64,000 nucleotides of DNA. It comes from Cadophora sp. MPI-SDFR-AT-0126. Lineage: Eukaryota; Ascomycota; Leotiomycetes; Helotiales; Ploettnerulaceae. The stretch covers positions 124,001-188,000 of the forward strand of contig JAGMVK010000009.1 in the NCBI GenBank assembly GCA_020747065.1, written 5' to 3'. Under the pieces are notes generated by a model. The model worked only from the letters and a program-made list of their open reading frames with translations, did no database searches and was not told the origin of the DNA. The first letter of the stretch is position 1. Every line of letters starts with the position of its first letter. This document shows positions 14,850-27,807 of this stretch, one piece after another. Both the position numbers and the translations under genes were made by a program.

Positions 14850-16130
14850 ATGTCATCACTCTTGGGGTACCTTGGCCTTGGTGGCTCTACACCTGCCAGC
14901 AATGATAATTCAGCAGTCCGGGCTTTGCCGGCGTCGTGGTATACTTCACAGGAGATGTACGAGCTTGAGAGGCGGGCGATTTTTTCTAGGAAATGGATGC
15001 CTATTACTCACAAACTCAGACTCAAGCAACCTGGCGACTATCTACGCTATGACATAGCTGGCTTTCAGTTTGTACTGTGCAGGGACCGGGAGGGCAACAT
15101 CAATGGATTCCACAATGTCTGCCGACACCGAGGATTTCCAGTGGTCACCCAGGAGAAGGGCCAAGCTAAAATCTTTGCTTGCCTCTATCATGGTTGGTCC
15201 TACGGCCTCAACGGCAAGCTTGCCAAAGCCCCTAGCTACCAAGATCTACCCGATTTCGATAAAAGCAAGAACGGTCTCCTCCCAATCCACGTTCACATTG
15301 ACAGGAACGGTTTTATCTGGATCAACTTGGATGGCAAAGCCAAGCCAGAGATTGCCTGGTCGGATGATTTCGAGGGCATTGACATGCTTCCAAGATACAA
15401 GGGAGTCAATTGGGACGAGTTTGAATTCGACCATACTTGGGAAATGGACGGAGGATACAACTGGAAAATTTTGGCTGACAACTACAACGAATGCTATCAC
15501 TGCAAGACGGCCCATCCTGACATTCCGTCAATTGCCGATCTCAGCTCATACTCTGTCAAGACCGAGGGGGACTCCATTCAACATAATGTTGCAACCACTC
15601 CTGAGCAGGCAGCAGCTGGACTGGCAGTTACTCCTACCTACTTCTTCCCCAATTCCTCCATCACTGTCTCGTAAGCATAGCAATTCGTCACATCCCTAGC
15701 CTAACTAACTTAAGACAGGCCACATTTCTTCTACATGCAGAGGTTTGCGCCTAGTGGGCCTACTAAGTGTTCAATGCGGTATGAAGTTTACCGAAACAAG
15801 AATTCCCCGGAGGAGGATTTCCAACGGATTGACCAAATCTACAAGCGCGTCATGGCGGAGGACAAATATCTCTGTGACCTGACACAGAGTAATCTCAACT
15901 CTGGAGTCTTTATCAATGGGGAATTGCACCCAAAGATGGAGAAAGGCCCTCTCTACTTCCAACAGGCTGTCCGAGAAATCGTCCAGGCCCATCACAAACG
16001 TGAGCAGGCAGCGAAGCAGGAGATATGGCCTGCTAGACAGCAACTACCGAGTGACGCTCTGATGAGCGGGAAAGACATCGAGTTCTGCTCAGGGCTGAGT
16101 TGTAGTGACAAAGAGAGTCTGGCATGGTGA
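14850..16130 (+). CDS. Rieske non-haem iron oxygenase, choline monooxygenase / betaine demethylase type
   Basis: Two predicted exons, 14850-15670 and 15719-16130 (48-nt intron with CTAAC branch site), give 410 aa. The Rieske [2Fe-2S] ligands are Cys91 and His93 (CRHRG) and Cys111 and His114 (CLYHGW). The mononuclear iron site is in NYNECYHCKTAHP, with His217 and His222. The acid ligand should lie in the C-terminal half, near the NLNSGVF and NGELHPKMEKGPLYF stretch typical of fungal choline-monooxygenase-like proteins. Such enzymes hydroxylate a trimethylammonium substrate, either choline to betaine aldehyde or glycine betaine to dimethylglycine. The neighbouring DMGDH-like gene favours the second. 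An in-frame ATG lies six codons upstream (14832), but the ATG at 14850 has the better context (ACAATGT). A separate reductase is needed and none is seen nearby. Confidence 0.85.
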
Positions 16131-16600
16131 ATCGTGGCGTAAATGAAGGAAATCGACAGTCTGTATTTTGATTGACTTGCTGTATCTGCGACTATCTTTG
16201 TGTCTCATCATCTTCGTTCTTCGAGCCTGTTGCGATGTAGCATATCAGATGCGTTAGCATATGGGCCTAGCAGGCTACAGTGAGTATTTAAGCCTTGTTT
16301 TAGGCCTCTACGTAGGTACCTAGGAGGCACCATATGCTATATTTATAGGCTACGTGCCACTGTAAAGTAGCAGGATCAAGCTTAGTTAGTGTTTCTAATT
16401 TATGAAAAATTCGGTTGCTATTATCATTGTCATTAACCCGCTGCTGTTGTTGCTCCCCCTCATCATCGGGATCGGCATTGCGTGCAGGCCAACCAGCCCG
16501 CCTTCGTCTGATACGCCTCGACCATTATGACTGTGTTGTTCTTTGATGACGCTGTGGGCGCATCGTGGAGGCGGGTTTTGAGGCCGAGCGGAACAGGTAT
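16131..16600. other. Intergenic, nothing recognised
   Basis: The 3' flank of the Rieske gene, of normal to mildly AT-rich composition. No open frame or RNA gene could be supported. Confidence 0.5.
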
Positions 16601-16889
16601 AAATAAACTTTAATTAAATCCTAAATAGATTAATATCTTCCAAAAGAATCAGGATACTATTAAAGTAAAGGAGAAATAATACTTAAGATCCTCTAACTTT
16701 CACTTTATTTTAAATATTAAGAATAATATTACTATATTACTAAAAAGGGATCGTAAGAGTATTATTACTAAGAGAATTTAAACTAAGTTTAAATCTATTA
16801 GTATATTTACACTTAAAAGCTAATATATATTATATCTTACTTCCTAATAAAGAAAAGAAGACTAAGCCTTCCTTATTTAAAATTATATA
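16600..16889. repeat. RIP-like AT-rich flank left of the DNA transposon
   Basis: Abrupt change to very AT-rich sequence with no open frames. It has the same character as the region right of the transposon (18751 onward), suggesting that the transposon split one degraded repeat. It ends with the TA target site at 16888-16889. Confidence 0.6.
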
Positions 16890-18748
16890 ACGTGGTTTAT
16901 CAGCGAGTCGATCATATCAGCGAGTCGATCACTTTTCCTTGGCATCGACTTCTAAAACTTGAACACGCGTTTTTTCACCTATTTATTATGGATATTCAAA
17001 CCCAGGAAGCGCGAATCATTCTAGCTATCGAGGCAATTCGATCGTCCAAAAAACTAAGCAAACGCTCTGCTGCAAAGATCTACAAAGTACCATATACCAC
17101 ACTCTCCGACAGAATGGCCGGCCGAACCTACCGCCCAGATTCTAAAGCCAATTGTCATAAGCTGACTGAGGTAGAAGAACAAGTAATTCTTCAAAATATA
17201 CTCGATATGGATTCCAGAGGATTTGCGCCCCGGCTGGCTGGTGTAGAAGATATGGCCAACTTTATCCTCGAATCGCGGGGGGGAAGACGCGTCGGCAAGC
17301 TTTGGGCTCATCGATTTGTACAACGACAACCAGGCCTAAAGACGCGTTTTAATCGCGTTTATGATTTCCAAAGGGCCTTATGCGAAGATCCAGTGCTAAT
17401 TAGCGCGTGGTTCCGACTTGTTTCGAATATGCGGGCGAAGTATGGAGTTTTGGATTGCGATATTTACAATTTTGATGAAACTGGGTTTATGATGGGTGTT
17501 ATTTGTCCTGGAATGGTTGTTACTTGTGCAGATCGGTGTGGCAGAGGCAAGGCAGTTCAGCCAGGCAATCGGGAATGGGCTACAGCAATTGCCTGTATCA
17601 ATGGGGAGGGCTGGAGTATCCCTCCATTCTTGGTGGTTCAAGGCAAGAACCATCTCTCCAACTGGTATACCGACGGCGGCCTCCCACCCGATTGGGTTAT
17701 CAAACCGACAAGTAACGGGTGGACAAACAATGAGACAGGCCTGGAATGGTTAAAACACTTCAACAAACACACTGCTACTCGTGCAAAAGGTCTATATCGA
17801 ATGCTGGTGTTGGATGGGCATAACAGTCATGAATCGGCCGAATTTCAAGAGTTTTGCAAAGTACACAACATTATAACTCTTGGACTGCCTCCTCATTCAT
17901 CTCATCTAACCCAACCACTTGATATTGGATGTTTTAGTGTGTTGAAGCGGGCGTATAGTCGGCAGATAGAGACGTTCATCAAAGCCCACATCAACCACAT
18001 CACAAAGGTCGAGTTCTTTCTAGCCTTTCAAGCAGCATATAAGGAAACAATGACGGTTGAAAACTGTCAGGCTGGATTCCGTGGAGCTGGCTTAGTACCT
18101 TTCAATCCACAAGCTGTGATTTCAAAGCTTGACGTCAAGTTACGGACTCCAACTCCCTCTCGACCATCGAGTGCTAACTCCCTCCCTTGGGTCTCTCAGA
18201 CTCCTTGCAACCCAAGTGAAGCACTTTCACAGTCAACTCTTGTGCGAAACCGTATTGCCTGTCATCAAGGAAGCTCGCCAACTCCACTTTTTGAAACAGT
18301 TGCTGCGTTAGTAAAGGGTACAGAGCGAATGGCCCATGAGATGACCCTTCTGTCCGCTGAGGTACGCTCTCTTCGAGCAGCTAATGAAGCCCTAAGCCAA
18401 CGCCGCAGGGCTAAAAAGTCTCGTGTCCGTCAAGGAGGAGCACTTACAGTAGAGGATGCACAGGATATTTTGGCCCAGAAGGATGTAGATGAGCAAGTAC
18501 GACGCGACATACGTGAAGCGGGGAGTAATCGAAAGGAGGGGCAACCGTCTGGACGGCACTGTAGAACTTGTGGAAAAGCTGGTCACAACGCGCGAACTTG
18601 TCATGAAGTTGGAGATATATCTAGTTCATCAGATTCCGAGAGTAATAATTAATTTGATGTGTTGTGGTTGATTTATTCAAGTTTGAAGTTCCGTGCCAAG
18701 GAAAAGTGATCGACTCGCTGATATGATCGACTCGCTGATAAACCACGT
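16890..18748 (+). mobile_element. Intact pogo/Fot1-type DNA transposon
   Basis: A 1,859-bp element bounded by perfect 55-bp terminal inverted repeats (16890-16944 and 18694-18748; outer end ACGTGGTTTATC...) and flanked by TA on each side (16888-16889, 18749-18750), the Tc1/mariner target duplication. Within each inverted repeat a 17-bp subunit (TATCAGCGAGTCGATCA) is repeated twice in tandem, a likely double transposase-binding site. It encodes one transposase. Its base composition is normal with no RIP-type stops, while both flanks are heavily degraded, so insertion was recent relative to the RIP episode. Confidence 0.95.
16988..18652 (+). CDS. Pogo/Fot1-family transposase (DDE) with C-terminal CCHC zinc knuckle
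   Basis: Intact 554-residue transposase. The N-terminal part has a psq-type HTH (RSAAKIYKVPYTTLSDRMAG) followed by a CENP-B-like HTH (ILESRGGRRVGKLWAHRFVQ). The catalytic DDE/DDD triad is visible as YNFDETGF (first Asp), LVLDGHNSH (second Asp) and QPLDIGCF (third Asp). The C-terminus has a coiled-coil-like stretch and a zinc knuckle CRTCGKAGHNARTC (CX2CX4HX4C), then an acidic Ser-rich tail. The frame is open from inside the left inverted repeat, but the first ATG is at 16988, giving the family-typical start MDIQTQEARI. Acts in the nucleus by cut-and-paste at TA sites. No frameshift or internal stop is seen, so it is potentially active. Confidence 0.93.
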   Translation: MDIQTQEARIILAIEAIRSSKKLSKRSAAKIYKVPYTTLSDRMAGRTYRPDSKANCHKLTEVEEQVILQNILDMDSRGFAPRLAGVEDMANFILESRGGRRVGKLWAHRFVQRQPGLKTRFNRVYDFQRALCEDPVLISAWFRLVSNMRAKYGVLDCDIYNFDETGFMMGVICPGMVVTCADRCGRGKAVQPGNREWATAIACINGEGWSIPPFLVVQGKNHLSNWYTDGGLPPDWVIKPTSNGWTNNETGLEWLKHFNKHTATRAKGLYRMLVLDGHNSHESAEFQEFCKVHNIITLGLPPHSSHLTQPLDIGCFSVLKRAYSRQIETFIKAHINHITKVEFFLAFQAAYKETMTVENCQAGFRGAGLVPFNPQAVISKLDVKLRTPTPSRPSSANSLPWVSQTPCNPSEALSQSTLVRNRIACHQGSSPTPLFETVAALVKGTERMAHEMTLLSAEVRSLRAANEALSQRRRAKKSRVRQGGALTVEDAQDILAQKDVDEQVRRDIREAGSNRKEGQPSGRHCRTCGKAGHNARTCHEVGDISSSSDSESNN

Positions 18749-21384
18749 TACATACTAAACTTACATAATCTTTATTTACTTATTTAATTACAATACATTT
18801 ATTTATACTTCTCTTTATAACTTAGGTATATATATTGTAAACACATATCTATAATCGTTGTACTTATCTAGGGAGTATATATATATATATAGAGTACTCG
18901 CTACTTTAGACTTAATCTTTGTTTATATAAATCTAATAATAAAACTCTTGGACTTGAACTTACCATAAGGGTGTATTAAACGCGCTCTATTAGAAATTAC
19001 ATCTGGTCTAGTATATGCTTAGTAAGCATACCATGTATATATAATATGCTCTTAAGTCCTTTCTTAAGGAAGTAACGCTCTTTTGAATATATCTTTTTAT
19101 ACTACACTTTTGCCCTAATCAGGAGATCTCGTCTCTTTAACCCAGCCTGCTCGCACCACTGCACGACAAGAGAGTTATTAGTACTAACGTAAGTGACGTT
19201 TAGCCTTATATTAAATAGTTACTCTATAAGACCAGATTATACTCTAATATTTCAGGAGTATTTAAACTCTACCTCTTACTAGCTTTTCGTATCTTAATAG
19301 TTTATATACTCTCTAGGTACCTATAAGTAGTATTATAGCGAATTAAAGCTACTTTAAATAGTGCTAGCGGAGATAAGTGCTAGTAGTACTAGTAGTTATT
19401 TTCCTGTTTTAAAGAGTTAGTATCCTTACTATTAGAGGTACTATTCTAAGGTTAACTACGCTAAGACTACCCTATATTAGTCTTATTAGCTCTATAAGAT
19501 CTCTAGGATTCTGATAATAATTCTATCGTTTTATCTAATTTAAATAATAGGTATATTAGAAGTATCTATACTAGAATCACTATTATTATTACTAAAGTAT
19601 TATTAGTAGAGGTTTTCCAGGCTTAATTTAGTACTAATCTCTCTCTCTTAGTTACTAAAGTAAGCGATAGATTTAGTATCTTTAGTACTATAGATAAACT
19701 TCTTTTATATATAAAATAGTTTTAGTATACTTTTAGTAAAGGTTAATTAAAACTAGGGATTATTAGGTCCTAGCTCTTTAAGCTTATAGTAACCCTTTTC
19801 AGTATTAACTTATACTATCTTATATAGCTTTAATTACCAGAAATCTAAAGCTCTTTATATTAACTTATTAATTTCCCTTGCTAAATCGTATTAAAGGATT
19901 ATATCTTTAACTTAAAATAGTCTTTATTAAATATTATACTTATTATTAAAAGCATCTTAACTCTCTTATCTATAGCAGCTTTTACGTAGTATTACTTTAT
20001 TAATATTTTCTTACTATATTTAAAACTAAATCACTTTAAGTTATAATAACTTTAATTAATTAATAACTTCTTTTATAAATAAGGTTCTCTAAGTAAGGTA
20101 TTATATTTCTATAGGGAGAATAAGTTCTCTACTATAAATTATATAGAAGAGTATAAAGCTTATAAGTCCATATACTATTATCTGATCTATAAATAATATT
20201 ACTGAAAGGTTTTTAATCTATTAATTTCCTATCTTAAAAAGAGTATTTTTAATCGGCCTATAGCCTTATTTAACTATACTATTCGCTCTTAGATTATAGA
20301 CTAATACCTATATATACTATATCTCTATTCTATTTAAGAACTAAATCACTTCTCTTATATTCTCTTTACCTCTATTAACTACTAATCTCTAGAATAAGCT
20401 ATAATAGTAAATGATATCTTCTTAAATAAAAGTAGTTATAGCTGCCGCTATCTTATATATAAGAGCCTATACCTTAACCTAACTACTTATATTATCCCTA
20501 GTAATAACTAAATATTACTTTTCTTGTTATTTAATTATATAAGTATTATCTAGGGCCTACTTCTCTATTAAACTATTAGAAGCTATAGGGAAAAGAAGTT
20601 CTTCTTACTATCTTAATAATCTTAATTAGTATTTTAGGTAAGTTTGAATAAAATTCATAGTATCTTTATAGTACCTCTTCCAAAAATAGCGTATAAAAAT
20701 ACAATAATAAGTACTTTCCCTCTCTTTATAACTAGAGTTGTTATAATAACTTCGAAGAATCCGTACTTTATCTTAATTAGTATTAACTATAAGCCTAATA
20801 AGGGCTTCTTTCATTAATAGTTTCTAGATTTTTTAGTTATATACTCTAAAATTTAGAGCTTCTTTCTTAAAAGCACGAAAGGTCTTTTAATCTATTCTTT
20901 TTAGAGTTCTAAGTATTATTAAGTATAAAGTAATTTATATAAAGTAATTAGAGTACTCAGAAGAAGAAACCAGAAACTTATATTTAGTATTTAATCTTAT
21001 ATTAAAAGTATTACTAGAGCTTTCTATAAGCTCTTTACCTTCTCTAAGCTATTATACTTATACTCTTATATCTTAAAGAATAGTATTCTATCTTATTAAT
21101 TCCAGGTCTATTTTAACTGCCTTCTTTACCTAGTTAAGCTCTATAAGGTAAATCTTATAAGCTCTAAGCTCTAAAAGAATCCAATCTTCGTTATTATTAG
21201 AGGTATTATTATTATAATCTGTATTATTTAAGTATTTAGGCCTTCTAAAAAGAGTATCCGCAGTAGTATATATAAGACCTTTAATATACTGAACTTTGAA
21301 ATTAAAGAGCTTTATCTAAGTAAGTTATCTTATAAGTATAGCTTTAGAGTGATTATTAATAGCGCTATTAAGTTATACTACTAG

Positions 21385-21850
21385 GGTATTAGCGTTTGTT
21401 TCCAGAATAAAGTGCACTCTTATAAGCTAAATCTTTAGCTTCTTTAGAATATAAAGCACTTCTTTACACTCTCTCTTTATAGTATTATAATTATATTTAA
21501 CCTTATTCTAGTATCTACTCTTATACTATATAAGGCGTACTTATTTATTATCGAGGTCTCTCTAGCCTAGGTAACCTCCCTAGCTAAATCTACTAAAGTT
21601 AACTATTACTACTATTTCCTTAGTATTCTTACTATAGTTAATTCTATAAAGTACTAGAGCTATATAAAAAGCGTCTTAAAGTCTCTTTATTACTTTTCTA
21701 GTAAGCTCTTTAAGTTTAAATAGAAAGAAGACTCCCTTTCTTAAGAGGTTATAAAGAGGTTTAGTAATATATTAAAAGTTTTTAATTTAAATCTAAAAGT
21801 AAATAATAAAGCCGAGAAATCCTTTAACCTTAAAGATATTTTTTAGTTTC
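21385..21850 (-). pseudogene. Gypsy RT-thumb / RNase H relic
   Basis: The minus strand reads KVKGFLGFIIYF..., then KPLYNLLRKGVFFLF, then a stretch around GGYLG corresponding to the start of RNase H, and ECKEVLYILKKLKI..., the end of the domain. Many internal stops are at positions where family members have Trp, Gln or Arg. Non-functional. Confidence 0.7.
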
Positions 21851-22024
21851 TTCTAATTCTATATCTTAATAAAGTATACTACTAAGAGCTCTCTACCCTT
21901 TAAATTATAAGTGTAGTTTATAATATTTAATCTATTAAGATAAAACTAAGATTTAGCTCTAATAATTACTTTAGCTCTCTCAAGTTTTTCTAGAATCTTA
22001 TTAAGGTTAATAATATACTCTAAC

Positions 22025-22385
22025 ATAAATTAGCGAATCCCCGGAGAAGTATCGATAATAGCTTAATTATAGTCTATATATAGGCCGTTAATACTTATAT
22101 TATTAAGGAATAGTATAGTAATAGTTAGTATAATATCCTTTAAGATTCTTAATATTATTTATATAAATTAAGCGACTGAATTAGTATACCCTTAAGGTAA
22201 AGTAGTGTTTCTAACTAGCCTTATATATAGTATATAGAATACTATCATATCTTAACTTAATTAGTAGAGTATTTATTAATTATAACCGGAATAAAGGTCG
22301 ATAAGACTAGCTATTTAATAACCGGCGAACTCTTCAAAGAACTCGTTTATTAAAGGAAGTAGGTTTATATCCTATTAAGTTACTA
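22025..22385 (-). pseudogene. Gypsy reverse transcriptase relic
   Basis: On the minus strand the sequence reads DINLLPLINEFFEEFAGY, SLIDLYSGYN, RLVRNTTLP-stop-GYTNSVAQ-like, ILFLNNISING (the degraded FLDDI catalytic box, both Asp turned to Asn) and ...IIDTSPGIR. This is the palm of a fungal gypsy RT. Loss of both catalytic aspartates by G-to-A and several stops make it dead. Confidence 0.75.
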
Positions 22386-25300
22386 CGTTTAGTATAATCG
22401 CTAAGTTAATAAGCTTATATCTCCTAAGCTCTTTCTTCTTAACTAGAAACTAAGTATTTTAATAGAGTCCTTTTAAGAGTTCAAGTACTCCCTTATCTAA
22501 TTACTCTTATACTATCTTTATAACTTTGGGCACTAGTACTCTTAGTAAAGGGAAATTTAGTACCTACTATACCTTATAAGGTATTATTTTAATAATTACT
22601 AGAGAGGAAACGTCTTCATAGAATCTTTCATATTTAAGTTATTTAAATACTATAGCTCCTTCTTTATTTAGTATTATCTTATTAAAAAGAGCTCTTTCCT
22701 TTAGCTATAGCAAGTTACTAATATTAAGTCTTAATAACCTTTTTAAAGTAAGTCTAGAACCTCGGAGTAAGCTTAAAAACTAAGGTAATAAAAGGTACTG
22801 AAATTTCCTATATTAGACTTATTACGTATCTCTCTCTTTTAATCTTTAGTACTAATCTTTTCTTTTACTAAGGATATTCCTTATTAGATCCGCTTTATTA
22901 ATTAGCTGAACTTTCTTTACTTTTATCTTATATATTATATTAACTCGAGCTAAACGTACTTATAGAGGTCTTCTATAGTAAGAGTACTTAATATTAAGTT
23001 TTCTATAATTTATAGTAAATAAAAATGTCGAATCGGGGTTAATAACTAAAAAGGGATCTAATAGAACTTCCTTAATAATACTTTCTGGTATAAAATTTTA
23101 AAGAGTAGATTCTAAAATATAAAACTTCTTCTTAAGGAATTCGATAGTTACTATAAGCTTTATTTTAGCTATAAGAGGTAAATTAGTACTCAGCTTAAGG
23201 GAGTTAAAATCGAAGATAGAAGTCCAAGTATCGTTCCCCCTTTTAAAAAGCTTACTCTTAAGCGTAGAAAAATTAAATTAAGAGTATTCTATTATTCTAA
23301 TTACTAAGCTCTTTTCATAATTAGCTATTTATTTTCTAAGAACTTATTTTAGGTATTATACTTAGTATCTTTATCTTAATAAACTATTTTAATAATATAT
23401 TACTTTTTTAAGGTTTCAGTATCTTTAGCTTCTTTTATAGTATTATTTATCTTAATAGTAGTAATAAGATAAGAGTAAGAGTTCTATAAGTTAGTAAGTA
23501 CTTTATTATTATTATAATTAGAAGAGTATTAAAATATTAACCTAGATTTATAGAAGAATAGAAATCCTAGAATAATTTTAATACTAGGAGTATCTATAAT
23601 ATAGAACCTCGTGTAAATAACATAATTTCTAATTACTATAGGAATATTATTAGTAAACCTAAGAAATCAAGACTAAGTTCTAGTAATAGTTTTTAGAGCT
23701 ATATTATAGCTATTAGTAATAGCTAGCTTAAGCTTTACCGCCGCTTCCAGTATTATATAACTAACTTTAACTCCAGTATCTAAGGTAGTATAAATATCAC
23801 TAATTATTATATATCTAGGTATAATAACTACTAGTTTAGATATTAGAGAGTAGTAAGACTAAGTACTATCTAAGCTAGTTTTAATAGGGTTAATATTAAA
23901 TGCCTTCCTGTAATAAACGCTTATTAAAGCGCTATTAGCGCTAGCCTTACAAGTACTTTATTAATATTATAAGAAGGGTTATTAGAGATTAGTAAGAAAA
24001 GTAAGTAGAGTTAGTTTAAGAAAAGAAATAGAATTAATTAATAAGAGTAAAATAAAGCATGAAATAAGAAACTCAATAGATTAAGTAATTTAAGCTTACT
24101 AGCTTTATTAGTAGATTTCAAGCTTTTAATATAAAGGTACTACTTTAAGCCGCTCTCTATAGTTCTTTGTTCCTTTTCTAAAAGTAGTACTTATTAATAA
24201 CTCTTTATCTCCAGAGTAAGCTTATCGTAAGAAGATATTTTTTAAAATAAAGCTTCTTCCTCTGAATTATAACCCTATAACTTAGCGTTCCTTTCTTTAT
24301 ACTTATTAATATTTATAAGAGGTAATTATAGTATAAGTCTTTATTAGAGAATATTATTTAAATTAGTTAACGCCTCTAGTAACTATACTTTAGCTTCCTT
24401 TACTTATTATACTTTTCTATGCCTCTATATTAACTAATTAATAGTTCCGGTGAAAGAATTTACTACCTTAGGAGGATTAATTAGTACTATTAACTCTTCT
24501 AGAGTAAGATTTCTAGGAATCTCTTTTAAGTTTAATAGCTTATTTAGTATATTCTTATACCTATAACTATTCTAAAATAATACTTCATATACGCAGGGAT
24601 TCCTTAAACTTACTTTATATAAGCTATACTTCGGAATTACTAAAGGAGGGATTTAAGTAAGTCTTAATTCTTTTATTATTTTATAAATAAAAGCTAATAA
24701 TATAGAAGGTTTTATAATAGAGAAAGGTTTACTAAGACTAATCTTTTTAGTATTCTATTTAAGGATCTTAGTAAGTGTTTTATAAGATTCCTTAGGGTTA
24801 TTAATATCTATAGTACTTAAAAAGTAAGTATCTCCTTAAGCTTTAGTAAACTATACTTCTTCAGTAATTTCTTTAAGGAATTTCAGTTATCTATAAGTAA
24901 TATATACTTTAATCTAATCCTAGAATTTAACTTCTATATTATAAGATTATTTCTATAAAACTATAAAGCAAGCTCTAGTCTCTACTAGCTATACTTGAAA
25001 TTCCTTAGTATCTAAGTCTCCTTTAGTATACGTATAAAGGCTTTAAATTCTTACTAAGGTATCCTTACTATGAACTTAGGCGAGGATATCTAAGATATTA
25101 ACTAGTTTTAAGTTAAGTTCAATTTCTAAGCTATCTATAGAGTTATTATAGGTCGGCTCTCACGCTAGTACAGCTTACACTTATAAGTTAAGAAAATCCT
25201 TTTCCGCTTAAGCTCTCCTTATTAGATCAGGACTATATATAGTATTAAGTACTTTCTTTAATACCTCTTATCTCTAGGGAATATTACTATTAAGGAATAT

Positions 25301-27807
25301 TATAAAATACTTTAACTTCCCCTCTTCTTAAGGGCTAATATAAATATAGTTATTATTATTAGCTTCATAAATTATCCCTAAACTGATAAATTTCTTATAG
25401 TTGTAGTACTAATTCATATATTAGTGAAAAGCTTGAAGTCTTATTCTTAAAAGGCACTTATTATAGTACTATTTATACCCCTTTTCGTTATTACTATAGT
25501 AACTAGCGCTACAATTATAGCAGCTAGACCTACTAGTAAGCTAACTCTTACCCTACTAAATTAGAGCCTCCTTAGTAGTATACTTAGTGTACTAAATTAA
25601 GTTAATCTTAAACATTAATTAAGAGTTAGAGATTCACTTAACTATTCCCTAAAGAATCTAAAGATCCCTTAGCCTTTTAGTAATAATATTAAGATTATAA
25701 TCTAATACTTAAATAGTATTATTCTTAATCTTCTAAATAATCGAAATTAAGTCTTCGCTAACTGAAGTAGTAACTCGATTTAAGGAGCTAAGCCTTATAG
25801 TCTTAGAATTATCTTAAAAGACTTATTATATCTAAGTAGTAAAAGCGTTATCTCAGTAAGTAATAAAGTTAATCTAAAATCTAGTAATATCACTTACCTA
25901 AATTATTAGTAGTATTAGCTTAGTAAAGTAATTAATATTTAAATACTCCGCGGAATCGTTACTAATACTCTACTCCTTAACTAGTATATTAATATCCTTA
26001 GTAAGAGAGATCCTAGTCTCTACTACTTTAAATACTTTAGAGAATAGAGCTAAATTATTAGTATTAAACTAACCCCTGCTCTATTAAACTAATACCTTTA
26101 TAGCTTTCTTTTTAAGATATACTAAAAGTGTAAATAAGAATTGAAGTACAATTTATCTATCTATAAGATTACTCTTATTTTTATAATTAATAGCGACTTT
26201 CTTAAAGGCCTTATAGAATCGATGAACTTCTATTAAGTTAGAGTTCGTTACCTAAAGAAGTTAAAAGTCATAAATAAGGGTATTAAGATAACTAATAATA
26301 TATAAGTAGTGATACGAATTAAGACTCTAATACTCCTTTTGAATTATAGTACTGAACTCCTTAAAGATACTAAAGGTATACCCTAAGAGCCTCTTAAGAT
26401 TTCATATTATAAAAGGTTTAGCGTACTTAATAACTCACTACTTTATTTCATCCTCTAAAATAATCCTTCGACTCCTAAATAGGTGAATAAGACTCTTAAG
26501 ATATTAAGTAACTTCTTACTTATTAAAGTATAAAGCCCTGATACTATAAGCTAGTAGTATAAGTTACTGAATATTAATCTACTACTTAGTATCTTAGAGA
26601 TAGCCTTTATCTTCTGCTTCAGAAGGGGTCTTAACTCGTTCAGGTAACCCTAGGCTACTTAAAGTAATACTAGCTCTACCCTTATCTTCTAAGATATTAG
26701 GCTTTAATAAGCTTATATTAGTAGTTAGTCCTGCTTATAGGGTATCTACTGAAGTACCTAAGGGAGTTCCGGCTTTAAGGCTACTAAAGTCTATTACCTT
26801 CTTCTCTTTAGAGCTAGTATTTCCAGTATTATTTACTAGTATAGTATTAGATTTACTAACTAGTATTATTATATAAGATTCGTATATATGAAATAGAGTA
26901 TAATAGTAATTCTAGAAAGTAAAGAAATATAAGTATTCTGTAAAATAGAAGAAAATAGTAGTAAAGATAACTATAAAAGACTTAATCTTTCTAAATAGCA
27001 CTTAAATAGACTTTCCCTAGGTATACTAGCTCCTAAATAAAGCTCCTTAAGAACCTCCTAAGTAGAATTCCTTTAACTATTTCTTTTAAAATAAGTAAAG
27101 ACTTAGTATATAAAAGATAAAGAAAATATAGTTTATAAATAAATATCTAAAATAGAAGATTAAATTAACTAAAATAAAACTTATAATAATAGAATACTAA
27201 GATAGAAATTTCCGTCCTAGTACGTAAAAACCTAAGAATTCTAAACTAAAAATAATAAAGTAAAGATAAACGCTCTAATATTTAAGTATTTCAGACTTAA
27301 GATACTTATACAATTCTATCTCTCTTAATACTTATAAGCTTTTAGGCTCTAGTAAGGAGCTGATTAATTTCTATTAGAGCTAGTAATTTCCTTATCTTAA
27401 GTAAGTCTTAAGTCCTTAAAGAAGCGTTAAATAAAACAGATAGTAATAGTAAAGTTCTTATAAGAAGAGGTAGTATTTTTCCAGTACTTCGAGATTCCCC
27501 TTCTTATAAGGTAAGTCTATTATTCTAGTATAACCTCTCGATATCGCAGCTACCGCCGCCGCGTCTATTATTATATTAAGGCTTATAAGAGGGCTAACTG
27601 AATAGTTCCTATAATTATATATTTAGTGTCTCTGAACCTTAAGAATTTTGAATTAGTATAAGGGATACTCTATTATACTTACTTAAATACCTTATATACT
27701 CTGAATATTCCCTATATAAGTTACTAAAATATATGTAAGGAGGAGAACCCTAATCCCCTATATAATAAGAGAGTAGTAAATATAAGATATATAAGGTATA
27801 AGGTTCA

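Noticed and set aside
16892..16987. Extended N-terminus of the transposase starting inside the terminal repeat
   Set aside because: It begins at a GTG within the inverted repeat; the family start is the ATG at 16988.
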